DNA of 43,701 nucleotides from Clostridia bacterium (GCA_017396125.1 JAFQMX010000027.1:1-43701), one strand, 5' to 3'; shown: positions 8,934-19,090, counted from the first letter of the stretch. A program made the numbers and translations. Notes: a model not told the origin generated them from the letters alone.

Positions 8934-11477
8934 ATGGCGGAAAGAAAAAGAAAATTAACCGATGAAGAATTGCAGCACGTTGATAACACCAAGCTTATCA
9001 AGGTGCAAGTGAGAAACGAACTAAAAACCTCGTTTATTTCCTATGCTATGGCTGTTAACGTATCGAGAGCAATCCCGGACGTAAGAGACGGTCTAAAGCC
9101 TGTTCATAGACGTATACTTTACGCTATGGGCGAGCTTAACTTGTACTCCGACAAGCCGTATAGAAAATGCGCTCGTATAGTGGGTGACGTTTTGGGTAAA
9201 TTCCATCCACACGGCGACTCCGCTGTGTATGGTGCGCTCGTTAGACTTGCGCAAGACTTTTCGATAAGACACCCGCTTGTTGACGGACATGGAAACTTTG
9301 GTTCGGTGGACGGCGACCCTCCTGCAGCACAGCGTTATACCGAGGCAAGACTCAGTAAAATCGCGGGCGAAATGCTACGAGATATCGACAAAGATACCGT
9401 GGATTGGTATCCTAACTTTGACGATACTTTGGAACAGCCTTCGGTTTTGCCAAGCAGATTCCCTAACCTTTTGGTAAACGGTTCGGATGGTATAGCGGTA
9501 GGTATGGCTACCAATATTCCACCGCACAATCTCAGCGAGGTTATCGACGGCGTAAATGCGCTTATTGATAATCCTGAAATAACTCCTGAAGAGCTTTTGC
9601 AGTACGTTCCTGCGCCTGACTATCCTACGGGCGGAATACTCATGGGACGTGCGGGAATTAGACAGGCTTATCGTACCGGACGCGGAAGCTACGTGCTTCG
9701 TGCAAAAACTGAAATTGAAGAATATACCCGTGATGGAGGCGCGCAGAGACAGCGCATAGTCGTTACCGAACTTCCTTATCAGGTTAATAAGGAAGAATTA
9801 ATCAAGCATATAGCCGAGCTCGTAAAGGACAAGAAAATTGACGGAATTTCGGATATAAAAGAAGAATCCGACAGACATGGAATGCGTCTTGTTATAGAGG
9901 TTAAGCGTGATGCTCAGGCTCAGGTAGTATTAAACACCTTGTTCAAGCACACCAACCTTCAGGTTTCGGGCGGAATAATATTCCTTGCGCTTGTTGACGG
10001 CGAGCCAAGAATTCTCAACATACGCGAAATGCTTTATTACTACCTTGAGCATCAAAAAGAGGTTGTGGTAAGAAGAACCCGTTATGATCTTGAGAGAGCG
10101 GAAAAGCGTGCGCATATCGTAGAAGGCTTGGTAATAGCTCTTGCTAATATAGACAGAGTAGTAGAAATTATCAAAAAGAGTCGTGACAAGGTTGACGCTT
10201 GCGCGAATCTCGTTTCGGAATTTTTGCTTTCCGAGGAGCAGGCAAACGCAATTTTGGATATGAAGCTGTCTAGGCTCACCAGCTTGGAGGTTGAGGCGCT
10301 AAACGCAGAACTCAACGATTTGCATATCAAGATTGCGGATCTTAAGGATATTTTGAATACTCCATCCAGAATTTTGTCTATTATCAAAGAGGAGCTTACT
10401 GAAATTAAAAACAATTACGCTAACGAGCGTAAGACCGAGCTTTGCGTGGATTATGACGAAATTGATATCGGAGATTTGATTGACAAAGAGGACGTAGTCG
10501 TTTCGATGACTCACTCTGGTTACGTAAAACGTCTTCCTGTGGCGGAATACAAGGCGCAGCACCGCGGTGGAATGGGTGTTACGGCACATAGACCAAAGGA
10601 CGAGGATTTTGTGGAAAACATGTTCGTAACCTGTACCCACAACGATTTGTTGTTCTTTACTAATTTCGGCAAGGTTTATTCCATCAAGGCGTACGAGATT
10701 CCGGAGGCGGAGCGCAACACCAGAGGTCGCGCTATCGTAAATCTTTTGCAGCTTAGCGACGGAGAAAAAGTCAACGCGGTTATTCCTGTGGAGGAAGAAC
10801 AGCAGGGATATCTCGTTATGGCAACTAAGAAGGGATTGGTGAAAAAGACCTCGCTCGTGGAATTTGAATCCATAAGAAAAGTTGGAAAAATTGCTATCAG
10901 CTTGATCGAGGGCGACGAACTTATTTCGGTTCAGTTCAGTTCGGGATCTGACGAATTGTTGCTTGCGGCATCTTCGGGCAAATGTATCAGATTTAGCGAA
11001 GATGACGTGCGTGAAATGGGCAGAACTGCTCAAGGTGTTCGTTCTATCAAACTTGGTGACGACGATTTTGTCGTGGATATGGTCGTTCTAAAAGAGGGCA
11101 AAGATATCTTGACCGTATCGCAAAACGGATTTGGTAAGCGTTCGGAGATAGAGGATTACAGATTGCAGTCCAGAGCCGGCAAGGGCATTAAGGCGGGAAT
11201 CTTTAACGAAAAGACCGGCCGCTTAGTAAATCTTAAGCAGGTTGGTGTTGACGACGACGTTATGATGATTACCGACAGCGGAATAATCATTCGTTTGCGC
11301 TCGGAGGAAATTTCAAAAATCGGCCGTGATACGCAGGGCGTAAGACTTATGAAGATGAAAAATCAAGGTAGCGTCGTGTGCGTAGCAATTGCTCGTAGAG
11401 AAGAAGAATTTGAGAATTCCAAAGATGAGCAGTTGCAGGAGTCTACTGTTGGTGAGGTAGAACAACCTACAGAGTAA
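8934..11477 (+). CDS. gyrA: DNA gyrase subunit A
   Basis: 847 residues. The catalytic Tyr is in [12 protein letters not shown] (about residue 135). The winged-helix segment with [12 protein letters not shown] (residues 91-102) is the quinolone-resistance region; Ser96 is kept, but the position equal to E. coli Asp87 is Gly100. The C-terminal beta-pinwheel begins around residue 510, with the GyrA box as QHRGGMG in place of QRRGGKG. The tail after residue 820 is acidic, as in many GyrA proteins. AGGAG lies just before ATG 8934. It is the second gene of the gyrBA operon, followed by a strong hairpin terminator. Confidence 0.97.
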   Translation: MAERKRKLTDEELQHVDNTKLIKVQVRNELKTSFISYAMAVNVSRAIPDVRDGLKPVHRRILYAMGELNLYSDKPYRKCARIVGDVLGKFHPHGDSAVYGALVRLAQDFSIRHPLVDGHGNFGSVDGDPPAAQRYTEARLSKIAGEMLRDIDKDTVDWYPNFDDTLEQPSVLPSRFPNLLVNGSDGIAVGMATNIPPHNLSEVIDGVNALIDNPEITPEELLQYVPAPDYPTGGILMGRAGIRQAYRTGRGSYVLRAKTEIEEYTRDGGAQRQRIVVTELPYQVNKEELIKHIAELVKDKKIDGISDIKEESDRHGMRLVIEVKRDAQAQVVLNTLFKHTNLQVSGGIIFLALVDGEPRILNIREMLYYYLEHQKEVVVRRTRYDLERAEKRAHIVEGLVIALANIDRVVEIIKKSRDKVDACANLVSEFLLSEEQANAILDMKLSRLTSLEVEALNAELNDLHIKIADLKDILNTPSRILSIIKEELTEIKNNYANERKTELCVDYDEIDIGDLIDKEDVVVSMTHSGYVKRLPVAEYKAQHRGGMGVTAHRPKDEDFVENMFVTCTHNDLLFFTNFGKVYSIKAYEIPEAERNTRGRAIVNLLQLSDGEKVNAVIPVEEEQQGYLVMATKKGLVKKTSLVEFESIRKVGKIAISLIEGDELISVQFSSGSDELLLAASSGKCIRFSEDDVREMGRTAQGVRSIKLGDDDFVVDMVVLKEGKDILTVSQNGFGKRSEIEDYRLQSRAGKGIKAGIFNEKTGRLVNLKQVGVDDDVMMITDSGIIIRLRSEEISKIGRDTQGVRLMKMKNQGSVVCVAIARREEEFENSKDEQLQESTVGEVEQPTE

Positions 11478-11557
11478 TCGTTCTTTAAATTTAATAGATC
11501 GCTTACGTTCACGATCTAAAAAATATTAAATGTAAAGTAATAAATAACTTTTATAAG

Positions 11558-11598
11558 AAAAAAGGTAGGTTTACTGTAAGGGTAGACTTACCTTTTTT
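11558..11598 (+). terminator. gyrBA terminator (long A/T-flanked hairpin)
   Basis: Bases 11558-11574 pair with 11582-11598 over 17 bp with two G-T pairs and a 7-base loop. The arms start with six A and end with six T, so it could work in both directions. Confidence 0.85.
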
Positions 11599-11609
11599 GT
11601 AAATATTAG

Positions 11610-11705
11610 GTATGTAGCAGTGGCTTGCAAATAACGTATGTTTATGGCAAAATGGTAATAGAGTTGATGCGAGTAAGGGTAGAAACAAATTATGAAATTA
11701 ACTAA
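11610..11705 (+). pseudogene. Decayed RHS/YD-repeat fragment
   Basis: The frame from 11610 reads LQITYVYGKMVIELMRVRVE before stopping. It matches the fragment at 43522 (LQITYIYGKMGIEAMIVK) at both protein and DNA level; from 11624 on, the DNA reads almost the same for about 40 bases. The TYxYGxxG pattern is typical of the segment just before the RHS-associated core. There is no start codon and the core is missing, so this is debris. The small membrane gene at 11692 begins inside it in another frame. By chance it also contains a promoter-like TTGCAA-17-CAAAAT pair. Confidence 0.5.
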
Positions 11706-12060
11706 ATATGATTATAAATATAAAGATTATTTTAAAAATTATCGTTTTAAAATTGGAAGGAGAGCACTTTTTGCACGTCCGATAGAGAGATTGATATTTA
11801 TAATTGTAATTAATTTAGCTATTATAGCTTTACCATTCGGTATAATATTTATTAGTAATGTGTCGCATAAAATTACTTTTTCAATTGTAATGATTTTAGT
11901 AGTAGCAGTACATTCAATCGCACTTGAATACAATCCTTTAATGATAATAAACTTTTTGGATTATATAATTTTTACTTTGTTTTATAAGGATAGCGTATAT
12001 AAAAAGTTTGTGGGAGAATTAAGGGATTATCGATATATAATTAGATTGGAAAAAAATTAA
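11692..12060 (+). CDS. Hypothetical small membrane protein, AT-rich
   Basis: 122 residues. A basic, Tyr-rich N-terminus (KYDYKYKDYFKNYRFKIGRR) precedes two hydrophobic helices (about residues 33-55 and 60-78), then a hydrophobic stretch around 85-95 and a charged tail. No family recognised. Its DNA is far more AT-rich than the flanking gyrA and tmcAL genes, and it starts within an RHS fragment. Small membrane proteins next to RHS genes are often immunity or orphan immunity proteins; that is inference only. A weak AAGGGT site lies 11 bases before the ATG. Confidence 0.55.
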   Translation: MKLTKYDYKYKDYFKNYRFKIGRRALFARPIERLIFIIVINLAIIALPFGIIFISNVSHKITFSIVMILVVAVHSIALEYNPLMIINFLDYIIFTLFYKDSVYKKFVGELRDYRYIIRLEKN

Positions 12061-12100
12061 ATATAGAGCAATTAAGGATTTCATGTGTAAATTCAAAAAA

Positions 12101-12134
12101 AATAATGTTTAACATAAAATAATGTTTAACATAA
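12101..12134 (+). repeat. 17-bp perfect tandem duplication
   Basis: AATAATGTTTAACATAA occurs twice head to tail at 12101-12117 and 12118-12134. It looks like a replication slippage product in AT-rich debris. Confidence 0.9.
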
Positions 12135-12152
12135 ATAGAAAAGGCTTTTTAA

Positions 12153-12308
12153 AAGGTATTATTTTTTTTTAAAAGAATAGTTTTAATTTTAGATAGTGGC
12201 AAAAAAATAGTAATTGATTATAATATAAAAGATTTTAATAATTTGGGTGAATATTTAAATTTTATAAATTATCATATTAATGGTACAAAAAAGATGTTGA
12301 GAGGATAA
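12153..12308 (+). pseudogene. Start-less C-terminal coding remnant
   Basis: An open frame of 51 codons without a start codon reads ...RIVLILDSGKKIVIDYNIKDF NNLGEYLNFI... and ends at TAA. The strand pattern and composition look protein-coding, like the end of a small AT-rich gene, perhaps once joined to the membrane protein at 11692. Family unknown. Confidence 0.3.
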
Positions 12309-12464
12309 GTTTTATATTAAATTAGGGTATATGTTTAAAAAATAGAAGTTATTTAAATTTGACTTCAAGGTATTCTTCAATAAACGAATAAATAACGCAC
12401 GTAGCAAGGACTAAATAAGTCAAGAACTAAGCGCGTTTTTTATTTGTTAAATTGAGAAATTCTG

Positions 12465-13643
12465 TTATTGAGTCTCTACTATATTGAGCTTTGTGGAGTA
12501 AAAGGGATTACCATCTGTGCCGCTAAGAAGGTAGTAGAGTGAGTCAGCTCTTTGCTCGATAGTGGCAAATTCCGAATCTTTGTTTTCCAGTTCGCTTACC
12601 TTAACGTAAAATTCGCTAGGTAAATTTTTGATTAAATCCAAAGAGTCTTTTTTGATAGCAAGTAGGCGAGAAACAGGTTTGGAAAGGTCCAAATCGTTGT
12701 TTATGCCTAACATAACTTGCAAACAAAGGCGTTTTATGCGCGCATAGGTGTAGCGCTTGGATTTAGTCGCCTCAATAACGTCAGTTAGTTCAGTATATTG
12801 CAGTGCGTTTTTAAGTAATTTAATTTCGATGCCTTCGCCGGCGTCGGGCATTGTAGCAATTTGTTCTTTCGTGGTGCAACGCAAGGTGTGAATTAACAGC
12901 TTTTCAAATAGTTTGTAATCCACCTTTCCCAAACTGTTCATGCTTATGCTTTCGATTGGCATATATATGCGCAAAAAATCGGTGTTTTTTCCGTCTTTAT
13001 TTATATAATTGCGTAGAGCGGTGGCTGACGGGAATTTGCCTGACTCAAGCGTAGTATCGTTATAGTCAGCACCCTGTCTTTTAATCATAATCGGATTGAT
13101 TTTTTTGCCGACGAGATGAGATGCTCTTAGGTAGGAAATTGCAAGAACGTTGTTGGGTTTGGACAGCTCTTCCTGACAATTTGGGTATTTTTCGTTGAGT
13201 ATGTCTGTCGTAGTTAGTGATAATGCGGCTGGATAGGAGATTCCTTGCGCCAATTTGTCCTTTAGCTTTAAGCGAAATTCCTCGCTTTCGTCGGACTGTA
13301 ATTTTGCAGCGTCTATTATTAGTTGTGTGTCCGCCGATTCTATGCCGAACGCGATGTTGTCTATGCCCATAGCAGAAATTAGCCGTATTCCGCCGTAAGC
13401 AAAAACCTGTGCGTTTGCAGTAGCGTAAAGAACGGGGAGCTCGAATACGGCGTCGGCACCGCATTTGATTGCGCACTCGGCGCGTTCGTATTTGTCCGCG
13501 CAAGCAGGCTCCGCCCTTTGTACGAAATTTCCGCTCATAAAGCACACTATACGCTCAAAGCCTTGCTCGCGGATTTTGTCGAGCAAGTACTTGTGTCCGT
13601 TGTGCAGAGGATTGAATTCACAAATAACAGCGCAAATTTTCAT
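12465..13643 (-). CDS. tmcAL: tRNA(Met) cytidine acetate ligase TmcAL
   Basis: 392 residues, usual for the YlbM/TmcAL family (DUF795). The N-terminus CAVICEFNPLHNGHKYL has the nucleotidyltransferase HxGH-type motif; FMSGNFVQRAEPA and KCGADAVFELPV follow. The enzyme activates acetate with ATP and acetylates C34 of elongator tRNA-Met. ATG at 13643 has GGAG upstream, whereas the longer frame to 13670 has none. It is transcribed away from pta-ackA. Acetate handling by both neighbours may be coincidence. Confidence 0.93.
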   Translation of the reverse strand: MKICAVICEFNPLHNGHKYLLDKIREQGFERIVCFMSGNFVQRAEPACADKYERAECAIKCGADAVFELPVLYATANAQVFAYGGIRLISAMGIDNIAFGIESADTQLIIDAAKLQSDESEEFRLKLKDKLAQGISYPAALSLTTTDILNEKYPNCQEELSKPNNVLAISYLRASHLVGKKINPIMIKRQGADYNDTTLESGKFPSATALRNYINKDGKNTDFLRIYMPIESISMNSLGKVDYKLFEKLLIHTLRCTTKEQIATMPDAGEGIEIKLLKNALQYTELTDVIEATKSKRYTYARIKRLCLQVMLGINNDLDLSKPVSRLLAIKKDSLDLIKNLPSEFYVKVSELENKDSEFATIEQRADSLYYLLSGTDGNPFYSTKLNIVETQ

Positions 13644-13675
13644 AAATAATCTCCACAAAAAGCACGTCATTATAT

Positions 13676-13704
13676 TTTACAAAAAACTTTGTATATGTTA
13701 TAAT
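13676..13704 (+). promoter_or_regulatory. pta-ackA promoter
   Basis: TTTACA at 13676-13681 and TATAAT at 13699-13704 with a 17-base spacer. The leader of about 85 bases contains the inverted repeat TTGAGT-TT-ACTCAA (13725-13738), a possible operator or small hairpin. Confidence 0.65.
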
Positions 13705-13794
13705 TTTTTCGTGCGATGATGTTTTTGAGTTTACTCAACTATTATAGCATATTTTTTTGAAATAACAAACTATTTCGTAATAAGGAGAAAATTT

Positions 13795-14784
13795 ATGGAA
13801 TTATTGCAACAGATAAGACAAAAGGCTGCTGAAGCTAACAAGCGTATCGTTCTTGCTGAAGGTGAAGAGGAGCGTAATATTCGCGCTGCTATGGCCATTA
13901 CCAAAGAAAAGATTGCTCGCATCACTTTGATCGGTGATCCTGAAGTTATCAAAAAGAACGTACCTGACGTTGATCTTACTGGAATTGAGGTGTTTAACCC
14001 TAATAACGAAAATCTCACCAAGTACGCAGAAGCTCTTTATGAAATCCGTAAGAGCAAGGGTATGACTATGGAGCAGGCTACTGCGCTTTGTCACGACTGC
14101 TTGTATCTCGGTGTTTTGATGGTTAAGCTTGGCGACGTAGACGGTATGGTTGCTGGAGCAATTCACTCTACCGGTGACGTGCTTAGACCTGCTTTGCAGA
14201 TTATTAAAACTGCACCGGGAATCAAGACTGTTTCCAGCTGCTTTATCATGGTTCTTCCAGAAGGATCTCCTTACGGCGACAACGGCGTAATGGTATTTGC
14301 TGACTGCGCAGTTAATCCGTGCCCTACCGCAGAACAGCTTGCTGATATTGCAATCGCAAGTGCTGCAAGCGCAAAGAGCATTGCTGGAATCGATCCTAGA
14401 GTAGCTATGCTTTCGTTCTCCACCATGGGTTCTGCTAAGCATGAGCTCGTAGACAAGGTTACCGCAGCAACCGCTATGGTAAAGGCTCAGGCTCCAGACC
14501 TCAAGGTAGACGGAGAATTGCAGCTTGATGCAGCTATCGTAGAAAAGGTTGCTAAGCTCAAGGCACCTAATAGCCCTGTTGCAGGCAAAGCAAACGTATT
14601 GGTATTCCCAGACCTTCAGGCGGGAAATATTGGCTACAAGCTCGTTCAGCGTTTTGCTGGTGCAGAGGCAATCGGCCCTGTTAGCCAGGGCTTCAACCTC
14701 CCAATCAACGACCTCTCTCGCGGTTGCTCCGTAGAGGATATCGTAAATGTTGCTGCAATGACTGTTCTTCAGGCTACTAAATAA
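13795..14784 (+). CDS. pta: Phosphate acetyltransferase
   Basis: 329 residues, the short single-domain Pta of Gram-positives. It begins [27 protein letters not shown]. Conserved PTA_PTB segments include [56 protein letters not shown] and the C-terminal [14 protein letters not shown]. It converts acetyl-CoA and phosphate to acetyl phosphate. ackA follows 32 bases later, so the two give substrate-level ATP from acetyl-CoA. Codon use is strongly biased, suggesting high expression. GGAG lies before ATG 13795. Confidence 0.97.
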   Translation: MELLQQIRQKAAEANKRIVLAEGEEERNIRAAMAITKEKIARITLIGDPEVIKKNVPDVDLTGIEVFNPNNENLTKYAEALYEIRKSKGMTMEQATALCHDCLYLGVLMVKLGDVDGMVAGAIHSTGDVLRPALQIIKTAPGIKTVSSCFIMVLPEGSPYGDNGVMVFADCAVNPCPTAEQLADIAIASAASAKSIAGIDPRVAMLSFSTMGSAKHELVDKVTAATAMVKAQAPDLKVDGELQLDAAIVEKVAKLKAPNSPVAGKANVLVFPDLQAGNIGYKLVQRFAGAEAIGPVSQGFNLPINDLSRGCSVEDIVNVAAMTVLQATK

Positions 14785-14816
14785 TTTTAATAAAAATAAT
14801 CTTTAGGAGATATATA

Positions 14817-16007
14817 ATGAAAATTTTGGTTATTAACGCAGGTTCTTCCTCGCTCAAGTATCAGTTGATTGATATGACCAACGAAAGCGTTCTTGCAAAA
14901 GGTCTTTGCGAAAGAATCGGTATCGAAGGTTCTTTGCTTACCCACAAAAATGGCAAAAACGAAGTTAAGATTACCAGCCCAATGCCTACTCACGTAGAAG
15001 CAATCAAGTTGGTTTTGGATGCTCTCGTAAGTCCAGAACACGGCGTAATTAAAGATATGAAGGAAATCAGCGCTGTAGGACACAGAGTAGTTCATTCTGC
15101 AGAAGACTTCAATTGCTCTCAGCTTCTTACTGATGACGTTATGGAAAAGGTTCGCAACAATATCGAACTTGCTCCACTTCATCAGCCAGCTAACATCATG
15201 GGTATCGAAGCATGCCGTGCGGTAATGCCAGATGCTCCAATGGTTGGCGTATTTGATACTACATTCCATTCCACCATGCCTGACTACGCTTATATGTATG
15301 GTTTGCCTTTTGAAGATTACAAGAACTATCGTATTAGAAAGTACGGCTTCCATGGTACTAGCCATATGTTCATTTCTGGAGAAGCAGAGAGAATTCTTGG
15401 TCGCAAAGAATACAAGCTTATCGTTTGCCACCTTGGTAACGGCGCAAGCATCAGTGCAATCAAGGACGGAAAATGTATCGATACCACCATGGGCTTGACT
15501 CCACTTGAGGGTCTTTTGATGGGAACCCGTTGCGGAGACCTTGATCCAGCAGTTATCGAATACTTGATGGGCAAGACTGGTATGGATATTCATCAGGTTA
15601 CCAACTATATGAACAAGAAGAGCGGTGTGCTTGGTATCAGTGGCGTAAGCTCTGACTTCCGTGACCTTTTGGCTGCTATTGACGAAGGAAATCCACGTGC
15701 TAAACTTGCTCTTGATATGTTCTCGTATAGAGTTAAAAAGTATGTTGGTTCTTACACTGCAGCTTTGGGTGGCCTTGACATGTTGGTATTTACCGGTGGT
15801 ATCGGCGAACACACTCCAGAGGTACGTGGCTTTGTAATGGACAACATGGAGTACATGGGACTTACCTATGACAAGGAACTCAACAAGAATCCAGGCAGAG
15901 GAGATCATGTTAAGATTTCTAACGATGAGTCCAAAGTTCTTGCTTATATTATTCCTACTAACGAAGAATTGGTTATCGCTCGTGAAACCATGAAGTTGGT
16001 AAAATAA
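14817..16007 (+). CDS. ackA: Acetate kinase
   Basis: 396 residues, standard length. The ASKHA phosphotransfer fold is shown by KILVINAGSSSLKYQLI at the start, VGVFDTTFHSTMP, YGFHGTSHMF, HLGNGASISAIKDGKCIDTTMG and FTGGIGEHTPEVR. It transfers phosphate from acetyl phosphate to ADP, completing the acetate branch with Pta. AGGAG lies about 8 bases before ATG 14817. The comF gene follows 21 bases downstream and may be read from the same promoter. Confidence 0.97.
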   Translation: MKILVINAGSSSLKYQLIDMTNESVLAKGLCERIGIEGSLLTHKNGKNEVKITSPMPTHVEAIKLVLDALVSPEHGVIKDMKEISAVGHRVVHSAEDFNCSQLLTDDVMEKVRNNIELAPLHQPANIMGIEACRAVMPDAPMVGVFDTTFHSTMPDYAYMYGLPFEDYKNYRIRKYGFHGTSHMFISGEAERILGRKEYKLIVCHLGNGASISAIKDGKCIDTTMGLTPLEGLLMGTRCGDLDPAVIEYLMGKTGMDIHQVTNYMNKKSGVLGISGVSSDFRDLLAAIDEGNPRAKLALDMFSYRVKKYVGSYTAALGGLDMLVFTGGIGEHTPEVRGFVMDNMEYMGLTYDKELNKNPGRGDHVKISNDESKVLAYIIPTNEELVIARETMKLVK

Positions 16008-16028
16008 TTATCTAACAAAACTATAGAT

Positions 16029-16745
16029 ATGAAACTAAAAACCGCGTTTTTACAAATGCTATATCCCGAAGGTATCAAATGCAATCTTTGTGGAAAAGAG
16101 CTGTTTGAAGAAACGCGGTTTTCTTTGTGTCCGGATTGCATTCCGACCTTTGTCGGTAAGCCGTGCTTACGCTGTGGAAGAAGCATTAGCAACGACGCTG
16201 AATTTTGTTTGGAGTGCCAAAACGGCGAGCACTTTTTTGATAGAGCCTACGCGCCCGTTGTCTTTGATGGAACTGCCGTAAAACTAATATACAAGCTAAA
16301 GTACGGAAACGAAAAATATCTTGCGAAATATTTGGCAAGAATGATGTTTGATTGTTTTGAAAAACAAAGTTATATTCCGGATTTGATTACCTTTGTTCCT
16401 ATGCACGAAAAGCGCCAAAAAAATCGTGGCTATAACCAAGCGGAAGAGCTAGCAAAAGAACTTGGCGAAATCATGGGTTTGGACGTGGTAAATTCTTTGC
16501 AAAGAAGCGTCTTTACGGACAACCTTGCGCGTATGAATGCTCAAGAAAGAAGGAACGTTATTCAAAATGCAATTACGCTAAACAAATCAGCTCCAATAAA
16601 AGGTAAGCAAATTTTACTTGTAGACGATGTTTTTACTACGGGTGCAACGAGCAACGCCTGTACTGAGGTGCTAAAACGAGGCGGAGCAAAGCGAGTGGAA
16701 GTTTTGACTTTTGCTACGGCGAAGGAAATTCCTTTACTTATTTGA
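16029..16745 (+). CDS. comF: ComF family phosphoribosyltransferase-like protein
   Basis: 238 residues. A double zinc ribbon is formed by CNLCGKELF and CPDCI, then CLRCG and CLECQ. After it comes a PRTase domain with LKYGNEKYLAKYLARMM, FVPMHEKRQKNRGYNQAEELAKEL and the PRPP loop ILLVDDVFTTGATSNAC. ComFC acts in the cytosol during DNA uptake in competent bacteria and is also kept in non-competent species. The gene ends TGA immediately followed by TAA (16743-16748); if UGA were read as Trp, only one residue would be added. A GC-poor hairpin (16758-16773) without a T-run follows. Confidence 0.9.
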   Translation: MKLKTAFLQMLYPEGIKCNLCGKELFEETRFSLCPDCIPTFVGKPCLRCGRSISNDAEFCLECQNGEHFFDRAYAPVVFDGTAVKLIYKLKYGNEKYLAKYLARMMFDCFEKQSYIPDLITFVPMHEKRQKNRGYNQAEELAKELGEIMGLDVVNSLQRSVFTDNLARMNAQERRNVIQNAITLNKSAPIKGKQILLVDDVFTTGATSNACTEVLKRGGAKRVEVLTFATAKEIPLLI

Positions 16746-16841
16746 TAAATCGATTGTTATCGCTTTGGCGATACTTGCGTTGCACTGTAATAAAATTCCA
16801 GTTTTTATAAATTTGATACAGATAAAAGCGTTTAAAATTTG

Positions 16842-16870
16842 TTGACAACGAGCAAAATAAATATTATACT
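16842..16870 (+). promoter_or_regulatory. thrS promoter
   Basis: TTGACA at 16842-16847 and TATACT at 16865-16870 with a 17-base spacer, directly upstream of the T-box leader. Confidence 0.8.
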
Positions 16871-16876
16871 GTAAGT

Positions 16877-17110
16877 AATTGAATTTTCCGTTAATCGCGG
16901 AGACAAGTAGCGTATAGTGCAAGTATTCAGAGAGAAACGCCGTGGCTGAAAGCGTTTTTGCGGAACTATATGTCGAAACCACTCGGCGAGGAAAGGCGTG
17001 CCTAAACGCAATTTTAGGTTTAATGAGGCCGAGATTTCTCGGTGAATTAAGGTGGAACAACGGCATAATTGTCGTCCTTAAGGTCTATGGTAGACTTTGG
17101 GGATTTTTTT
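16877..17110 (+). promoter_or_regulatory. T-box riboswitch controlling thrS
   Basis: The leader has the T-box core AAGGTGGAACAACG (about 17049-17062), in which TGGA would pair with the UCCA end of uncharged tRNA-Thr. Stem I elements (AGTA, GAGAG, GGCTGAAAG) lie upstream. ACC and ACT, both Thr codons, sit side by side at 16978-16983 where the specifier is expected; which one is used is not resolved. The terminator stem pairs 17075-17087 with 17091-17103 and ends in seven T. CCTTAA (17076-17081) can instead pair with TTAAGG before the T-box. Low Thr-tRNA charging should raise ThrRS. Confidence 0.9.
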
Positions 17111-17125
17111 ATTTTGGAGGATAAT

Positions 17126-19066
17126 ATGAAAATTACTTTGAAGGACGGTTCGGTATTAGAGGCGGAAAAAGGGATTACCGCGCTTAAAGTTGCCGAAATG
17201 ATTAGCGAAGGATTGGCTAGAGCTGCGCTTATTGCAAGAGTAGACGGCGAGCTGGTTGATTTGGGAACGGTTCTTAATAAAGATTGCACATTAGAAATTC
17301 TTACCTTTAAGGATGAGGAAGGAAGAAACGCATACAGACACACTACCGCGCATATTCTCGCTCAGGCAGTAAAGAATATTTTCCCTGGAGCAAAGCTTGC
17401 GATTGGTCCTAGTATAAAGAACGGATTTTATTATGACTTTGATTTGCCTACTTCCATAACTCCCGACGATTTCCCTATGATAGAAAAAGAAATGGAAGCT
17501 ATAATAAAGGCGGATCTTCCTATTGAGCGTTCGGAAGTTAGTCGTCAGGCTGCCCTCACGCAGATGAGAGGGTTCAACGAGTCCTACAAAATTCAGCTTA
17601 TTGAAGACTTGCCAAAGGACGAAAAAATTACCTTCTACAAGCAAGGCGAATTTATCGAACTTTGCCGTGGACCTCATCTTATGAGCACCGGCAAGGTAAA
17701 ATTCTTTAAGCTCACTCAGCTTGCAGGCGCATACTGGAAGGGTAATGAAAAGAATAAGATGCTTACCCGTATTTATGGAACCAGCTTTGACAAAAAGAGC
17801 GACCTCAAGGAACATCTCGAAAAGCTCGAAGAAGCCAAGCGTCGTGACCACAACAAACTTGGTAGAGAGCTTGGATTCTTTATGACCGAGGAAAGAGTAG
17901 GTCAAGGATTGCCACTTCTTATGCCAAAGGGCGCTAAGCTTTTCCAAATTCTTCAGAGATTCGTAGAGGACGAGGAAGAAAGACGCGGTTACGTTTTGAC
18001 CAAAACTCCGTCTATGGCAAAAAGCGACCTTTACAAAATCAGCGGACACTGGGATCACTATAGAGATAAAATGTTCGTTATGGGAGAAGAAGGCAAGGAC
18101 GATGAAGTATTTGCACTCCGTCCTATGACCTGTCCGTTCCAGTATATGATTTATCGCAACGGCCTCAAGAGTTATCGTGACCTTCCTATTAGATATAACG
18201 AAACTTCTCCTTTGTTTAGAAAGGAAGCGAGTGGTGAAATGCACGGACTTATAAGAGTGCGCCAGTTCCATCTCAGCGACGGACATATCGTATGTACCCC
18301 AGAGCAGGTAGAAGCAGAATTTAGAGGCTGTCTTGAACTTAGTTTGTATTTTCTCAAATGCTTGGGACTTGACAAAGACGTAACTTTCCGTTTCTCTCGT
18401 TGGGATCCGGACGACAAAGAAAAGTATATCGACGAGCCTGAGGCATGGGAAAGCGCAGAAACGCAGATGAAACAAATTCTTGACAATATTGGACTCGACT
18501 ACGTTGAAGCAAAGGGCGAAGCAGCATTTTACGGTCCTAAGCTTGATATTCAGATTTGCAACGTTTACGGCAAAGAAGATACTCTCATGACTGTACAGGT
18601 AGATATGTTGCTTGCACACAACTTTGATATGTGGTACGTTGATGCGGATGGCGAGAGAAAGACTCCTTATATCATCCATAGAGGCGCGTTTGGATGTTAC
18701 GAAAGAGTAATGTCGTATTTGATAGAAAAATACGCAGGTGCGCTTCCTATCTGGATGAATCCTACTCAGGTCAAGGTAATGTCGCTTACTGACCGTACTA
18801 TCAACGAAGTTAAGCAAATTAAAGACAAGCTTACTTACAATGGCATAAGAGCGGACGTAGATACTCGTAACGAAAAGATAGGTTACAAAATCCGTGAGGC
18901 GCAGATAGACAAAACGCCTTATATGCTTATTGTCGGAGATAAAGAGGTAGAAAACGGAGTAGTTGCGGTGCGTAGCCGTTCCGAAGGCGACCTTGGTACA
19001 ATGAGTCTCGACGACTTTATCAAAAAGGTAAAGGACGAAGTCGCAGCGCAAATTGCAAGAGATTAA
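17126..19066 (+). CDS. thrS: Threonyl-tRNA synthetase
   Basis: 646 residues. It has an N-terminal TGS domain (ITLKDGSVLEAEKGITALKVAEMI) and an editing domain with HTTAHILAQAVKNIF and the later HxxxH-associated CRGPHLMSTG. The class II catalytic core has MTCPFQYMIYRNG, RKEASGEMHGLIRVRQFHLSDGH (motif 2) and HRGAFGCYERVMSYLIE (motif 3). An anticodon-binding domain forms the C-terminus. ATG 17126 has GGAGG just upstream, and the T-box terminator separates it from the leader. It charges tRNA-Thr in the cytosol. Confidence 0.97.
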   Translation: MKITLKDGSVLEAEKGITALKVAEMISEGLARAALIARVDGELVDLGTVLNKDCTLEILTFKDEEGRNAYRHTTAHILAQAVKNIFPGAKLAIGPSIKNGFYYDFDLPTSITPDDFPMIEKEMEAIIKADLPIERSEVSRQAALTQMRGFNESYKIQLIEDLPKDEKITFYKQGEFIELCRGPHLMSTGKVKFFKLTQLAGAYWKGNEKNKMLTRIYGTSFDKKSDLKEHLEKLEEAKRRDHNKLGRELGFFMTEERVGQGLPLLMPKGAKLFQILQRFVEDEEERRGYVLTKTPSMAKSDLYKISGHWDHYRDKMFVMGEEGKDDEVFALRPMTCPFQYMIYRNGLKSYRDLPIRYNETSPLFRKEASGEMHGLIRVRQFHLSDGHIVCTPEQVEAEFRGCLELSLYFLKCLGLDKDVTFRFSRWDPDDKEKYIDEPEAWESAETQMKQILDNIGLDYVEAKGEAAFYGPKLDIQICNVYGKEDTLMTVQVDMLLAHNFDMWYVDADGERKTPYIIHRGAFGCYERVMSYLIEKYAGALPIWMNPTQVKVMSLTDRTINEVKQIKDKLTYNGIRADVDTRNEKIGYKIREAQIDKTPYMLIVGDKEVENGVVAVRSRSEGDLGTMSLDDFIKKVKDEVAAQIARD

Positions 19067-19090
19067 TAAAAATACCTGTTGACTTAATAA

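Larger units (their letters stand above)
12061..12464. other. AT-rich gene-free stretch with tandem repeat and ORF debris
   Basis: It contains a 17-bp tandem duplication, a start-less coding remnant (12153-12308), and a region before tmcAL with GACT/AGTC and imperfect AACGC/GCGTT pairing ending in six T (about 12397-12446), perhaps a weak terminator. Nothing else is evident. Confidence 0.5.

Noticed and set aside
12391-12450. Strong terminator between the AT-rich patch and tmcAL
   Set aside because: Pairing is imperfect with a long loop; only the T-run is clear, so it is mentioned only as a weak possibility.
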